DNA from: Pseudoscleropodium purum
Taxonomy: Eukaryota; Streptophyta; Bryopsida; Hypnales; Brachytheciaceae
Length of the DNA stretch: 64,000 nt
NCBI GenBank assembly: GCA_963969395.1
Contig: OZ017795.1
Span: 30,857,063 to 30,921,062 of the forward strand
Reading direction: 5' to 3'
Shown: positions 12,138 to 23,546 of the stretch, piece by piece
Layout of the letters: every line of letters begins with the position of its first letter
Numbering within the stretch: the first letter of the stretch is position 1
Notes under the pieces: model-generated
Told to the model about the DNA's origin: nothing
Seen by the model: only the letters and a program-made list of their open reading frames with translations
Databases searched by the model: none
Position numbers and translations under genes: made by a program

Positions 12138-14244
12138 CGCTCCCTACTCAGTACCCGGACACACGCCAAATGGCCACGACCACAACGTACAACAGGCGGT
12201 GGTCAACAAAGTGAGTCCAGATGAGGAACCCTTTATGTTATGCACCACCACCGATCTCGGTAATCACCTAAACCTAGTAGGAGGTGCCAATGGACGACCA
12301 GCTACGTTATTGGTGGATTCCGGGGCGATTGGGGTGTTCATACATTCGGCCTTCGCCACCACTAGCAACGCTACTATTACAGCGAAGGCCACACCCCGCG
12401 AGGTTCGGGTAATCGACAGCTGCGTTATAAACACGGGCTTGGTTACACACGAGGCAACTTTTGAGCTGGTGGTTGGCGATCACACTCAGGTCCTCATGGT
12501 GGACATCACAAACACCGGCTGTTACGACTGCGTTCTTGGCACTCCTTGGTTGTGCCAACATGACCCCGACGTTTGGTGGGCTACAGGATAGGTCTAGTTT
12601 GCTTACTTGTTCTGCAAGAAGTATTGTTTACGGACCTCCTTACCATTCCAGGTTACTACCGGCTGCTCGACGTTGGTTCCTTCTTCAAAATTTCGTCAAG
12701 CTACAAAAAAGGTTGAGATTTACTTGTTGGAGATTGTTGAGCTCTCTACGGTACCAACGCAAGCTAGCACAGCAATTCCCCTGGACTATTCTGACCTAGA
12801 GGGTGCGTTTAGCGAAGACGCCTCCGATAAGCTCCCTCAATACGGACCCTCAAACATGAAAATAGAGTTTAAGGAGGGGCAAGAACCTCGCAACATAGGG
12901 CTTCGACCCATATCTCTCGCAAAATTGGAAGAACTACGTTGGTATCTCGACGAACACCTAGGAAAGGGGTGGATTTGACGTTCTCAGTCCCCAGTATCGG
13001 CGCCGATTGTGTTTGCAAAGAAGAAGGATGGCACCCTTCGGGTTTACATTGACTATAGGAACCTCAACAGAATCACCATCAAAAATCGGTACCCGTTGGC
13101 CTTAATCCCGGAATTGACGGATTGGCTTGTTGGAGCTACGGTGTTCTTTAAGCTCAACATTCGTCAAGCATATCATAGAGTTCGAATGGCAAAGGGACAT
13201 GAGTATAAGATGGCCTTCAAGACTCGTTATGGCCTCTATGAGTATTTAGTAATGCCTTTTGGACTTACAAACACCCTGGCTCAATTCTAGGCTCATATAT
13301 AGTCCATATTTGGGGACTTACTCGACATTTTGGTGGTAATCTACCTAGATGATATACTCATATTCTCCAAGACATTGAAGGAGCATCGACCAATGGTTCA
13401 AGAGGTTCTCCGACGCCTCCAACAGCATGGGCTTTATGCCAAACTATTGAAATGCGAGTTCCACAAGCAGTCAGTAGAGTTCTTGGGGTTTGTGGTCTCA
13501 GGCCGAGGACTTGAGATGTGCGAGGATAAAGTGGCTGCCCTTAAAGATTGGCCTACACCAAAGACCCTTCAGGAAGTCCAGGCCTTTTTAGGATTCGCCA
13601 ATTTCTACCGTAGATTCATCGTTGATTATTCGGGGATAGCGGTCTCTCTTATCCAGCTTACTAGGAAGGATCAGCGATTCCTATGGACTCCGACTGTGGA
13701 TGCAGCGTTCAACGAGCTCTGTAGACGTTTTACCGAAGCATCAGTGTTGATACATTCGTAGTTCGACAAACCTTTCATTTTGGAGACAAACACATCTGCC
13801 ACTGCCACCGATGGAATTTTATCTCAGTATGGCCCTGATAGACATTTACATACGTGTGCATATCGCAGCTCAAAGATGTTCGCAGCCGAGGAAAATTACG
13901 ATATTTACGACAAAGAACTTCTCAACATTGTTTTAGCATTTTAGGACTGGTGGGTATACCTTGAAGGTTTGCTTCATGAGATTCGGGTGATCTCTGACCA
14001 CAAAAACTTAGAACAGTTTCTGACAACCAAAGTTCTAAATCGCTACCAGGCGCGCTGGTCGGAACTACTCTCAGCGTACAACTTTGTCATCAAATACCGC
14101 CTAGGAGCTCTCAACGGGTGGGTTGATATGCTCTCTCGGAAATTTGACACCCCTAATACGGCAAAGAACAACGAGAGGCCCTTGCTACGGTTAGCAATGT
14201 TGGAAGCAGTGGAACCAGTTTGGAGTGACAACCGGATATTTTAG
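12138..14244 (+). pseudogene. pol: Retrotransposon pol: protease, reverse transcriptase, RNase H (broken)
   Basis: In the frame that includes 12607-12978 and 13009-13761, the protease motif LLVDSG lies at about 12310. Reverse transcriptase blocks follow: VFAKKKDGTLR, IDYRNLNRITIKNRYPL, YLVMPFGLTN and the YLDD active site at about 13342. RNase H follows (YDKELL, SDHKNLEQF, LNRYQARWSELL). In-frame stops lie at 12589, 12595, 12976, 13288, 13297, 13759, about 13942 and 14242. The first catalytic Asp position of the reverse transcriptase (normally L-D-[LI]-R) reads L-N-I-R, and the RNase H E-T-D position reads E-T-N, so the catalytic residues are damaged as well. The frame differs from gag, so there has been a frame change near 12110-12140. 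Confidence 0.88.
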
Positions 14245-14334
14245 AAAATCAAGACAACCACCCCGTTGGACCCAACGCTTGCCTCTATCCAACGGTTTCT
14301 GACGACGGGCCACAGAAAACTCCAGCTCAGTTAT

Positions 14335-15729
14335 GCCACCAACTTCACGAATATTCTCTCCATGATGGGGTCCTCTTTTTTTGAGAGGCTATGATGGTCC
14401 CAGACGATGAGAAATTGAGGTGACAGGTACTCTGCTCTTGCCACAATGCACCCGCAGCCAGGCATTTGGGTCGTGCAAAAACCGTTGACTTGGTATCCCA
14501 CACATTTTATTGGCCGTCACTTACAAAATATGTTCATCGTTACGTCAACAGTTGTGATATTTGCCAAAGGTTCAAACCCACACAACATCCTCGTTACGAA
14601 CTCCTCCAGCCTATCCCAACAGCGGATGCCCTGTGGAAAAGAGTGACGACCAATTTCATCGTCAAGCTTCCCTAAAGCGCAAGATATGACGCGATTATGG
14701 TCGTGGTCGACAAAAATACAAAACTAGCCCACTTCATACCCACCACGGAAGCCATGGATTCAGTTAGTACAGCGAAACTATACTTATAGCATGTCTAGAA
14801 ACACCATGGCACCCCTACCGAGTTGATCTCTGATCGTGGCACAGTTTTTGTCTCGAAATTTATGCGATGCCTCTACGAACTTTTGCGCATCCAACTACCT
14901 CCAACAACAATATTTCATCCTCAATCGGATGGACAGACAGAACGCGTGAATCAATGTTTGGAACAGCTCCTTCGAATGTTCACAACAAAGCGCTAGGATG
15001 ATTGGGCCGACCTTCTCCCAGTAGTAGAGTTTGCATACAATAACTCCATTCACTCCGCAACCAGTTTCTCTCCGTTCTATGCGACTTATAGGTACCATCC
15101 GACTATGTCTTTTATCCAGCCTACGACATCCATGGTCCCTGCTGCAGAGGATAGAGTTCGATTGTTGCATCATGTCCACGAAGAAATCAAGGCGATGATT
15201 CAAATCGCAGGGGAACATACCAAGACCCACTACAACCACCATGTGTAGGAACAGCTTAGGTATAATATTGGCGACATGGTGCTACTCCGCAGTGAGCACA
15301 TTACGACAACCTCTCTGTCCAAGAAACTTGGCCCCAAATTTTTGGAACCGTTTCCGATCACCGCTAAATTATCTGAACTAGTCTACCGTCTGAAGTTGCC
15401 TCGCACGCTCCGCATCCATGATGTCTTCCACGTAGCCGTATTGGAGCCCTATCGACCCGACACGATCCCAGGCCGGCGACAACGGCCACCTCCTCCTGTG
15501 ATCACTCCGGAAGGGGATATAGAGTGGGAAGTTCGCTGAATATTGAATTCTCAGGTTGTTGGCAAAGGTCGCCGTCTACAATATTTGGTGTCATGGAAAG
15601 GATATGGCCCTGAACAAGACTCCTAGGAACCCAAGGGCCATCTGAGCAATGCCCCACTCATGGTAGAGGCTTTTCATAGATTACATCCAGATGCCCCTCA
15701 CCCACCAGCTATACCTAGAAGGGGGGGTA
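14335..15729 (+). pseudogene. int: Retrotransposon integrase with C-terminal chromodomain (broken)
   Basis: The frame changes again between RNase H and integrase. The zinc-binding HHCC region is visible (CHNAPAARHLGRAKT ... SCDICQRF). The catalytic D-D-E triad survives (MVVVD at about 14700, ELISDRGT at about 14821, DGQTERVNQ at about 14930). A GPF-type module (KLGPKFLEPF) follows. After it, W-E-V ... QYLVSWKGYGPEQDS-x-EP at about 15520-15640 is a chromodomain. Stops are at about 14419, 14673, 14788, 14797, 14994, 15247, 15537 and 15624. In chromoviruses the chromodomain guides integration to heterochromatin. Confidence 0.88.
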
Positions 15730-15730
15730 A
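15717..15730 (+). promoter_or_regulatory. Polypurine tract
   Basis: A purine run (agaaggggggg) ends directly before the 3' LTR. This is the expected position and composition for plus-strand DNA priming. Confidence 0.8.
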
Positions 15731-15922
15731 TGTTAGGACTACGCACAGAACCAGGCTTAGGATTAGGGGTAGTTAGATAGCGGTTGGGAGGTGGTTGTAC
15801 CAACCGCTGAAAACTATCATGTATAAATGCCAGTGAAGGAGGAGACTCCTTCATTGGACATTCTCGTCACTGAATCTGATGCATACGCTTCTTCCTCCTA
15901 ACTCCCTGTCTCACGTCTGACA
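15731..15922 (+). repeat. 3' LTR
   Basis: This is a 192-bp LTR with TG...CA ends, collinear with the 5' LTR. Every substitution I could align between the two LTRs is a transition, and there is one 2-bp indel near the 3' end. About 92% identity suggests an old insertion. Confidence 0.9.
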
Positions 15923-16570
15923 ATTATACAAGGGATCTTCACTTTGAAGGTCAGGAGGTTTTGGGATCTCAAAAGCAAATGCCAAATTTGCCGCTTGGAT
16001 TTGAATATAATTCACATCATCCTAACAAAGTAAATTTTTCTCAACCACATTAAGGGGCTAGGTCCTTTAGACTAGGTTCATGTAGAATTCCTTTGGATAC
16101 AGTATTTGAAGATCTTTTACTCGATGAAGGCAAAGAACAAACTGAAATTTTAGTATCACCTAGACCATTGATTGCATCAACAACATCAAAGGCACATTGC
16201 GTAAAAACCATTGAAGAAATTGCTTGTGATGGGTCATAATGGCATATTGCACAATTGTCAAAGATGTCAACCAAGGCATGCTTTGCTCTACAAGCTCTTA
16301 CAAAAAATAAGTGTATTGCAAAAATTATGCAAGGCAATAAAGCAACGTAGCACCAATTTACACATGCAATATGAACAATTATAAGAAGAATAGGATTGAA
16401 ATGATGCAATTCTTCTTCTGCAATGATGACATTGAGCGTTGCATTAAAGGTTCAGAGCAAAAATGGGTTCTTTCAAAATTTGTATTTCATATTTATTGTG
16501 ACATGCCACTTGGAAGCAACAACAGATGTTTTCATTCATACTTCAAGTCTAAGTTTCAATGATGTCAAAC
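15923..16570 (+). pseudogene. Decayed transposase-like gene, 3' part
   Basis: Beginning with the duplicated ATTAT (15923-15927), the sequence resumes the gene interrupted at 9297. An open, Pro/His-rich stretch (NLPLGFEYNSHHPNKVNFS) is followed by a segment around 16150-16350 containing KACFALQAL. The 3' part at 16371-16562 contains CNDDIERCIKGSEQKWVLS. Together these continue the motif order I remember for the same plant multi-copy family. Several in-frame stops and frame shifts show that it was already decaying or has decayed since. Confidence 0.55.
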
Positions 16571-16736
16571 ATATTGTCAAAACTTAAGAGGCATTTGAGG
16601 TGCTAGAGTATTCTATAAGTGATTATGATTAGTGACCAAATGTATTGGTTAGTGATGAGGCAAACAAGAAAGTGCTTCTTGTAATCGAATTCTTTTTATA
16701 TACATAGTAAGAAAAAGGGTCACTACTTGATTTATA

Positions 16737-16963
16737 CACTATAAGAAACCAAGGTTTATTGATGTCAAAAGGAACGGATTTTAGGTGACATAAAAAAAAT
16801 AAAAAAAACATATTTTTATGTCAATAATTATGTCTAATATAACATCAATGGACATCATTGTTGATCTAAAAACATGGGTTTTTTTTATGTCACCTCAAAT
16901 ATCACTTTATATCCGTTCCTTTTGATGCCAATCCGTTACCTAAAACAAGGTTTTCTTATAGTG
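16737..16963. mobile_element. CACTA-like MITE, 227 bp
   Basis: The ends are inverted repeats beginning CACTATAAGAAA on both sides. Longer internal matches (atcaaaaggaacgga, ggtgacataaaaaaaa) extend inward. A 3-bp direct repeat ATA flanks the element (16734-16736 and 16964-16966). CACTA-superfamily elements have CACTA-type termini and 3-bp target duplications, so this is a non-autonomous member or relative. It has no coding capacity. Confidence 0.85.
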
Positions 16964-16966
16964 ATA

Positions 16967-19900
16967 ATATCATTGATTTTATGTTCATTGTATTTGAATG
17001 TTATTCTAAACCTATTGCAGACTTTGGGCATAATTTTATAATAGTTTTGTACACTGTATGTGCTCCCTAAATAAAATTGACATATAAATTGGGCCAAAAA
17101 ATTTCATAAACAAGGTGGAATTCTAAAGATTTTTGAAATATTTTGAAAACTTTTGAGGTCCCTAGTTGACCTTCTAATTGTGGTGCAGAGTCAAATTTTA
17201 GATTTTTTTTGTATAATATGTCTTTGACATTTCATTTCTATGAATTTTTTAGCACGCCAAAAAATTTTTAGAACAAATCAACCAAGTAGTAAATTCAAAT
17301 TTTATATTAGATATTTCTAAAATAATATATTTCACACAATCATAGGTCCACAATTATAGGTTTGAAAGCTACAATTTAAAAACTATTGACATATTTTCAA
17401 ATTTTCCATAAAAAATTGCAACTTACCTAAACAAAAATAATATTTTGAAATTCCCTAACCCTAAACCTTCAAATTTTTATACTACCTGCTCTACACTCGC
17501 ATACTAGCTTCACTTGAACATGATGTTGATTTAGTACAATTAGGATATATTTTGTGATTTATTTTCATAATATTTTATATTTTATTACAAAATTTCAAAT
17601 TTTTTGAGATATTTCAAATTTTAACTCTAAAATTCAATATTATAGAATTTATTGAAGGCATGCAATATTTTATTGAAATGCTCTTCACCTTACAAAACTG
17701 TATAAGTTCCTTCCCTAATAAAACATAAGAAACACATAGGTTTCATCAATTCAAACTTTTGTCATGCATTATAAAATCTGAAATCCTAAATGATATATAG
17801 TTGAACATAACTTATATTGTCATTAATTAAATTAGGATTATATATATACACATACGTTGCCAAGGAAAAAAATTCTAGATTTTATTTAGAAAAAATTTTG
17901 AATACAATTTTTAGCTTCTAAAGTCTCATGAATATATTATGCCTAAAATCTCACAAATATCACCATTTCTAGTACAATGAGTAAAAATAAATTAAAAAAA
18001 AGAATAATTTTGTATATTCAACCATAAGATTATGCACTAAACTAGTATGAAAATATGTTGAAACAAATTAAAAAAACATTGATCATGAAGATTATACGCT
18101 AATTGTATTTATATTGAAAAAATTACTTTTGCTTGCATGGGCCAACCAAAGTTTGAATCTTATTAATAAAAATTTTGATAGCTTTAACATGGTTCTTGAC
18201 TTTTATAGAAAATTTTATGAAAAAATTCTTGATAACTTTCACAAAAGACTTACAATAATTGAATTGAATTCTTAAGAAGCTATGTTGTTCGCTTTGACAC
18301 AACATGAATGTCACAGTTAAAGGTTGCTTTTAAACATGTACTTTTTATAATACTTACTATTATTCTAAATTCAAAAAATACTCCATAATTGAAATGTGTC
18401 AAAAAAAATTTAATTAATTTTTTTTAACTAGAACTTGTATTGCTAATAATCAATCATCAATTATTTATGATCAAGTAATTATGAATTTAATCATCACTGT
18501 TTTGTTATAATTAATATTAGTATTATGGAGTATTAGCCATTCAATTTTTAGAAGATATTCTCAGAGAAAGTGTAGAAACATGTGATTTTAGGTAGACCAA
18601 CTTGCTAAATAGAGAAACAAGTATTGCCCTAGTAAAATGAGAGAAGTTAAAGTATTAAGGTAGCAATTGAAGAAAAAACTACTACATAACAACAATATAA
18701 GCAAGAGTTAGTCACCTAGGTAAAGTAATGACAACTCTAGAGATAATGAAAGTTGAAGTTGTTTCAAATAATGCAACTAATAAGTTATTCAACTACCCTT
18801 TTGAGGTTGTTTTAGATGCTTGCAACTTATGAGTATCCTAGTATGCATTATAGCCTTGAGATCTCCAAATTAAAGCAAAAAGTTGTATATGCACCTATTC
18901 TAAATCTCTGATGTTACCTACCTTCTCTTGTCTCTCACCACCTACTTATTTTCATAGTAAAGTTTTGAAGTCTTCTTTTGATGTTTCAACAAAGTGCTGT
19001 AAATTTTTGCTTGATGGCTTAGTAGGGTTCAAGGTTTTGGAGATAGATTTTTGGAATTCTTTTTCTCTCATTTTCCACTTCACTCTTGTTTTAGTTAGTT
19101 TCTTCTCAATGTTCTAAACCACATATGCAACTTCAATGTTGCTTTTGACAAAACTCAATGTTTCAACAAAGTTTTATGACTATTGGCACAATGTTTTATC
19201 ACAATATTTTAGGTTTTGTTAACAGATCTTTCTTCTCATGTCACTATCTATTTTTGTTTCTAGTAATCATATCATAAGTTTTGTCACTTAATGTAGTTCA
19301 ATTAATGTTATACTAATAATCAAAAATAATTATTTGCATTACCTTTCAAAACAAGTGTTTGAAGTCTTTTCTTAGTGTTTCAATACAATTTGTTAAGAGA
19401 TTGTTGGACTGTCCTTTCTCTTCAAGTTTGAAGTTTTTTCTTGGTATTTGAACATAATTTTGTCTTTTTTTAATGTTTTAGCAAAGTTTTGTAGATATAG
19501 GATTTTATTGATTTAGAACTATATAGATATAGAGATCCATGCATTTGGAACTTTATAGGTTCAAAAATTTACAAAAAATTCAAATACATTATAGATTTAG
19601 ATTTCTTCAAAGAATGAAATTTTTTTCATTGATTTGAAATATTCCATAGATTTTGAATTCTTCATATGCACAAACTTTGATATGATATCAAATGCCAATA
19701 TATAATGGTACATATTGCAATCTTTTACTTTGTCAAAATTCCTCAAAATATAGATTTCAAGTTTGTTTTGTGCAATGTAATTTTTAAAATTATCATCAAT
19801 GTATATTTGAAAATCTTCCATTACTATTCATTACAAAATTTTCTACAAGAACCACTATAGACTACCAAGTCATTCTGCACGTTAGATTTTAAAATATGAC

Positions 19901-22537
19901 ATGACATAGGCACAAGAGAAATAAAGTTGACATGGTATGAAATGACACAATTATCTTATTCATTTTCCAAATTGAGGTGTCCAAATTAATAGGACTTTAT
20001 AACCTCTAGGAGACAAATGGAATTATAGGCTCTTATAGTCTCAATTTTTGTTGTGATTTTTTTTACCTTTTTCTTTGAAGATAGGAAAACACATTAGCTT
20101 TCTAGAAAAAATAATAATTATTTGATTAGATATCTAGGAGCAAAAGTTATGCCACTCTAAGTCTCAAACAAAGTTTGTCAAGGCAAGTACAAAAGAAGTT
20201 CAAATTTTTTTCTCATAGAAAACATTTTAGTCTAATATATGGAAAGATTTTATTCATTCTATTTAGATTGGTGATGAGAAAGTCATAGACAATCTTGTTT
20301 TTTTAGTAATCTTAATATTAAGCATCTTCTTCCAAAAATAACTATAGGGTTCATTTTTGAATGCAATTTTCAAAAAAATTCAAAAAATAAAGTTTGACAA
20401 GGTTTAGATCACTTGCTATAATAATCTCACTATTGGAATAATTGTGTTTAAATTCTATCTTAGTCCTATTATGAATTTAGTTTTAGTTTGTTTTTTTGAC
20501 ACAAATGAAACAAAATTTCATTCTATTAGGTCTAAGTTTTTGAAATTTCTTTGACACAATTTTAGGCTACTCTAGTGCAAGATTCTATGATCAGATTTGC
20601 AAAAAATTAATTTCTAAAGGTTTTGCATCTTGCAATAGAATTGACAATTTTGAATGGAATTTGATGAAAAAATGCCTTGAGACTACATGGGCCTTGGGAC
20701 TTTAGGGGGATATACATTTGTTGTCTCACTTGTTGTCTTGAACTTCAAATATTTTAGTAGTGTAACAATATAGATCTTGCCATCAATTGAATGGTGGATT
20801 TCATTCAAAAGCACAATTAGTGAATATCAAGTTTAGTATTAGCTTTCACAATGGAGGATTTGATTGATCAATTAGAATTGAGTAATTGAAATGAATTGTT
20901 AGCTCTAGAACATAGGAGAAGTTTGAACTTTGCATTGATAGAAGCTCTATATAAAAAAGATTGCATATGACTTTATATGAAAAAGCAAGTCAATGCTCCA
21001 AGGATAATGTATTATGTTGAGTAGATACTTGATTTAGCTTTGAATGATAGTCATTGAGGTCAATTTTCTGTATGAATTTTTGGAGATGGAGCTAGAAACA
21101 AAATTAAAAACCAAGTGAATGCAACCTATACAATACATTTAATTCTTTGAAGCTAATATTTAGATTTTTAGATTTAATATAGGATCTGCAAAATTGAATG
21201 AGAGCATATTCTTGAATATTTTGGAATAATTTTATTTTAGGAGAACTACTTAGATGGTACTATAAATTATCCCTTGGACTCATGTGTACATCCAAAACTA
21301 CATGCATGTAAGATTCTCAAGTAGGAATTGCAAATAGTTTCTTTTATAAAATCAAATAAGAATAATAAATGATGGATGGTCATTTGATTTATCTAGCTTT
21401 AGCTATGTCCATGAAATCTCTACTTTCACTTCAAGCTTCCAAAAAAGGTTGCTTCTAAGGCAATAATACATTTATTGATTTTCTTATGTAGCAACACCTT
21501 GAGAAAATCTTTGGAAGGTGAGGTAGTATGCTCTTAAAGTGTCCCTTTACAGGCTACTTGGCCTTTTTGATGGAATTCAGAATCCTGAAAGTATTTCTCC
21601 TTATTTTTCACTTGAAGAAAAATTGATGTGGAATCTAACACAAGTAGTTTCATATTTTTTTCAAGCATTAGTGAATTACTTATGAATTTCCAAAGAATTC
21701 TGCCACATGCACCTATTCCTAATTTATAGGCCTTGCAAAACCCACACATGCAAAGTTTACAAAGTGATATGGATTGACCAAAAATAAACACTATGATATG
21801 CAAAAATTACTACACAAGCTTAAAAAATGTGATCATCATTAAACTTCAACAAACCATAGATTTTTTCAACATTTGTAAGAAGGCAACTTGCAATCAATTT
21901 CATTTAGAAAAATTAAGTAAACACATTCTGGCCTTGAAATGAACCCACCTTGACTTTTATTCCATCCATTGGCAAAGTATAAACCAATGTCTAACAAATC
22001 TCATTATGTTCTCACATTATAGAGAGTCTACTTTAGAACTACTTATTGTCCATTTCAAAGCTTCTTGTAGGGGACTGTTTGAAGAACAAGGTCACAATTA
22101 CAACTTCCTCCTATAATGTCAAATCCCACTTCTAGCAACTACATGTTTTGCAGGAAGGCACTATGCAAAATCTTATAAATTAGATGAGAGTAAGTATAGA
22201 GTTTATTTTATCTAATATATTTAAGAAAATAGATAATTTATAAAGTGAAATAATTCTAAAAATTGACCTCAAAATTTTGGTTAAAAGAATATTTTAGGAT
22301 TTTTCACAAAATATTCACTAAATGCTCCAAGTTTATAGAAATTCATATATGTCTTATTTTATATCTATCAATTTAATATCCTTTACTTACTACTAAGTTA
22401 TATATCTCACACTAAGTCTTTCCTTGGATGCATGTGATTTGAAGTGACAACAAATCATCTTTGTGTTTATCTTCTATGACCATATTATGAAGATTGGTAC
22501 AATACACATTGTCTACAAATGTTATTGCTTGTACGGA
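16967..22537. other. AT-rich intergenic DNA, no gene supported
   Basis: This is 5.5 kb of AT-rich sequence with only short, low-complexity open frames. Fragments around 18900-19120 and 21530-21800 are open for 70-90 codons but show no motif or splice context. Nothing can be assigned. Confidence 0.65.
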
Positions 22538-22572
22538 TTGCAGGGTAAATGCATGGATGGGTGGACCAAAAT
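22538..22572 (+). repeat. Left terminal inverted repeat
   Basis: This is a 35-bp sequence beginning TTGCAGGGTAAATGC, matching the right end in inverted orientation with two adjacent mismatches. A further similar block (agggagtcc here, agggactcc at the other end) follows about 40 bp inside. Confidence 0.8.
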
Positions 22573-23482
22573 CGGCAGATGCTGCTTCCTAGGGAGTCCA
22601 TGTACTCTCAAATTTTGGAAATAAGCTGGTAGGGTCGGGTACAGGCCCTATCCACGTGTCAAAGGCTAAGTGGCCGAATAGTTAGTGGGGCAGGACGTCC
22701 AGGCAGGCCACGTTCTGCGTCACACGCGCGGTGAAGCAGGTTTTTGAACGTTGGGAGGATTTTGGGTGGGGGAATGGATTGGCCGTCGATTTGGATTGAC
22801 TCTGAGGATCTACGGTCGTGGCTGTCAAATTGTGTTAGTTGTCTCTCTCGCAAAGTTCAGTTCCAGAGCGATTACACGCTTCTGTAGAACTTGCCGCATT
22901 TCTGAACTTTGAGTCCACTGCAAAATGATTAGGTTGTATGCTTAGACAAACTGTTCATTTTCAGTGGGGGTTAAGGAAGAAATGGCCACGATGAATGATA
23001 TTGAGGACTTGCGGATTTTAGAAGCAGGTGGGGAGGAAATGTGTAGAGGAAAGGGTGTTAAGGTTGAAGCTGGAGATCCTGCATCTTACGTAGACCCGTA
23101 TTATGCAGAGCAACCACTAATAGTGTTTGATAGGATAAACCCAGTCTCACGCAAGGTATTCGCAGAGAAGTATGGTCTGTGCAATGAGGGAATTAGTCCC
23201 AAACGTTTGAAGATAGGGTTGCACTTATTTGAGGATGATGTAGAATTGTATTTCGGGCCTTGTATAAATAGGAATGGTTACATGTATTCCTATACCGAGA
23301 ATGAAGAATTCATAAAAGAGGTGGAGCTCAGGTGGATGATCTGCCACCAACGGACAGGTGTGCCTAACTCTCGCATTATCAACAAGTCCGAGGCACGCAC
23401 TTGGGCTTTCGAAAAAGTGAAGGCCAGGAAGGTGAATTGGGCTGTCTTTGCAGAGTGGACGTGCCGAGACCAACTGTCCAGA

Positions 23483-23546
23483 GTCCAGCGTGTAAGCGAG
23501 AAGGACAACGTGGGGTCCGGCGTGTAAGCGAGAAGGACAACGGGAG
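23483..23546. repeat. 32-bp tandem duplication
   Basis: Two adjacent copies share gcgtgtaagcgagaaggac and differ at one or two bases. Because 32 is not a multiple of three, the second copy shifts the reading frame of the RING-like gene and creates the stop at 23525-23527. Confidence 0.85.

Larger units (their letters stand above)
9298..15922 (+). mobile_element. Ty3/gypsy chromovirus-type LTR retrotransposon, complete but dead
   Basis: The element has two short LTRs (190 and 192 bp), each starting TGTTAGG and ending CTGACA. Inside are a long leader with degraded frames, gag with a CCHC knuckle, protease, reverse transcriptase, RNase H, integrase and a C-terminal chromodomain in the Ty3/gypsy order. 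A purine tract precedes the 3' LTR and a 5-bp ATTAT target duplication flanks the element. Many in-frame stops and at least two frame changes inactivate it. It is inserted in the same orientation as the transposase-like gene that it interrupts. The chromodomain places it among chromoviruses; the clade cannot be decided by eye. No canonical tRNA primer-binding site (TGG...) was recognised directly after the 5' LTR. Confidence 0.93.
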
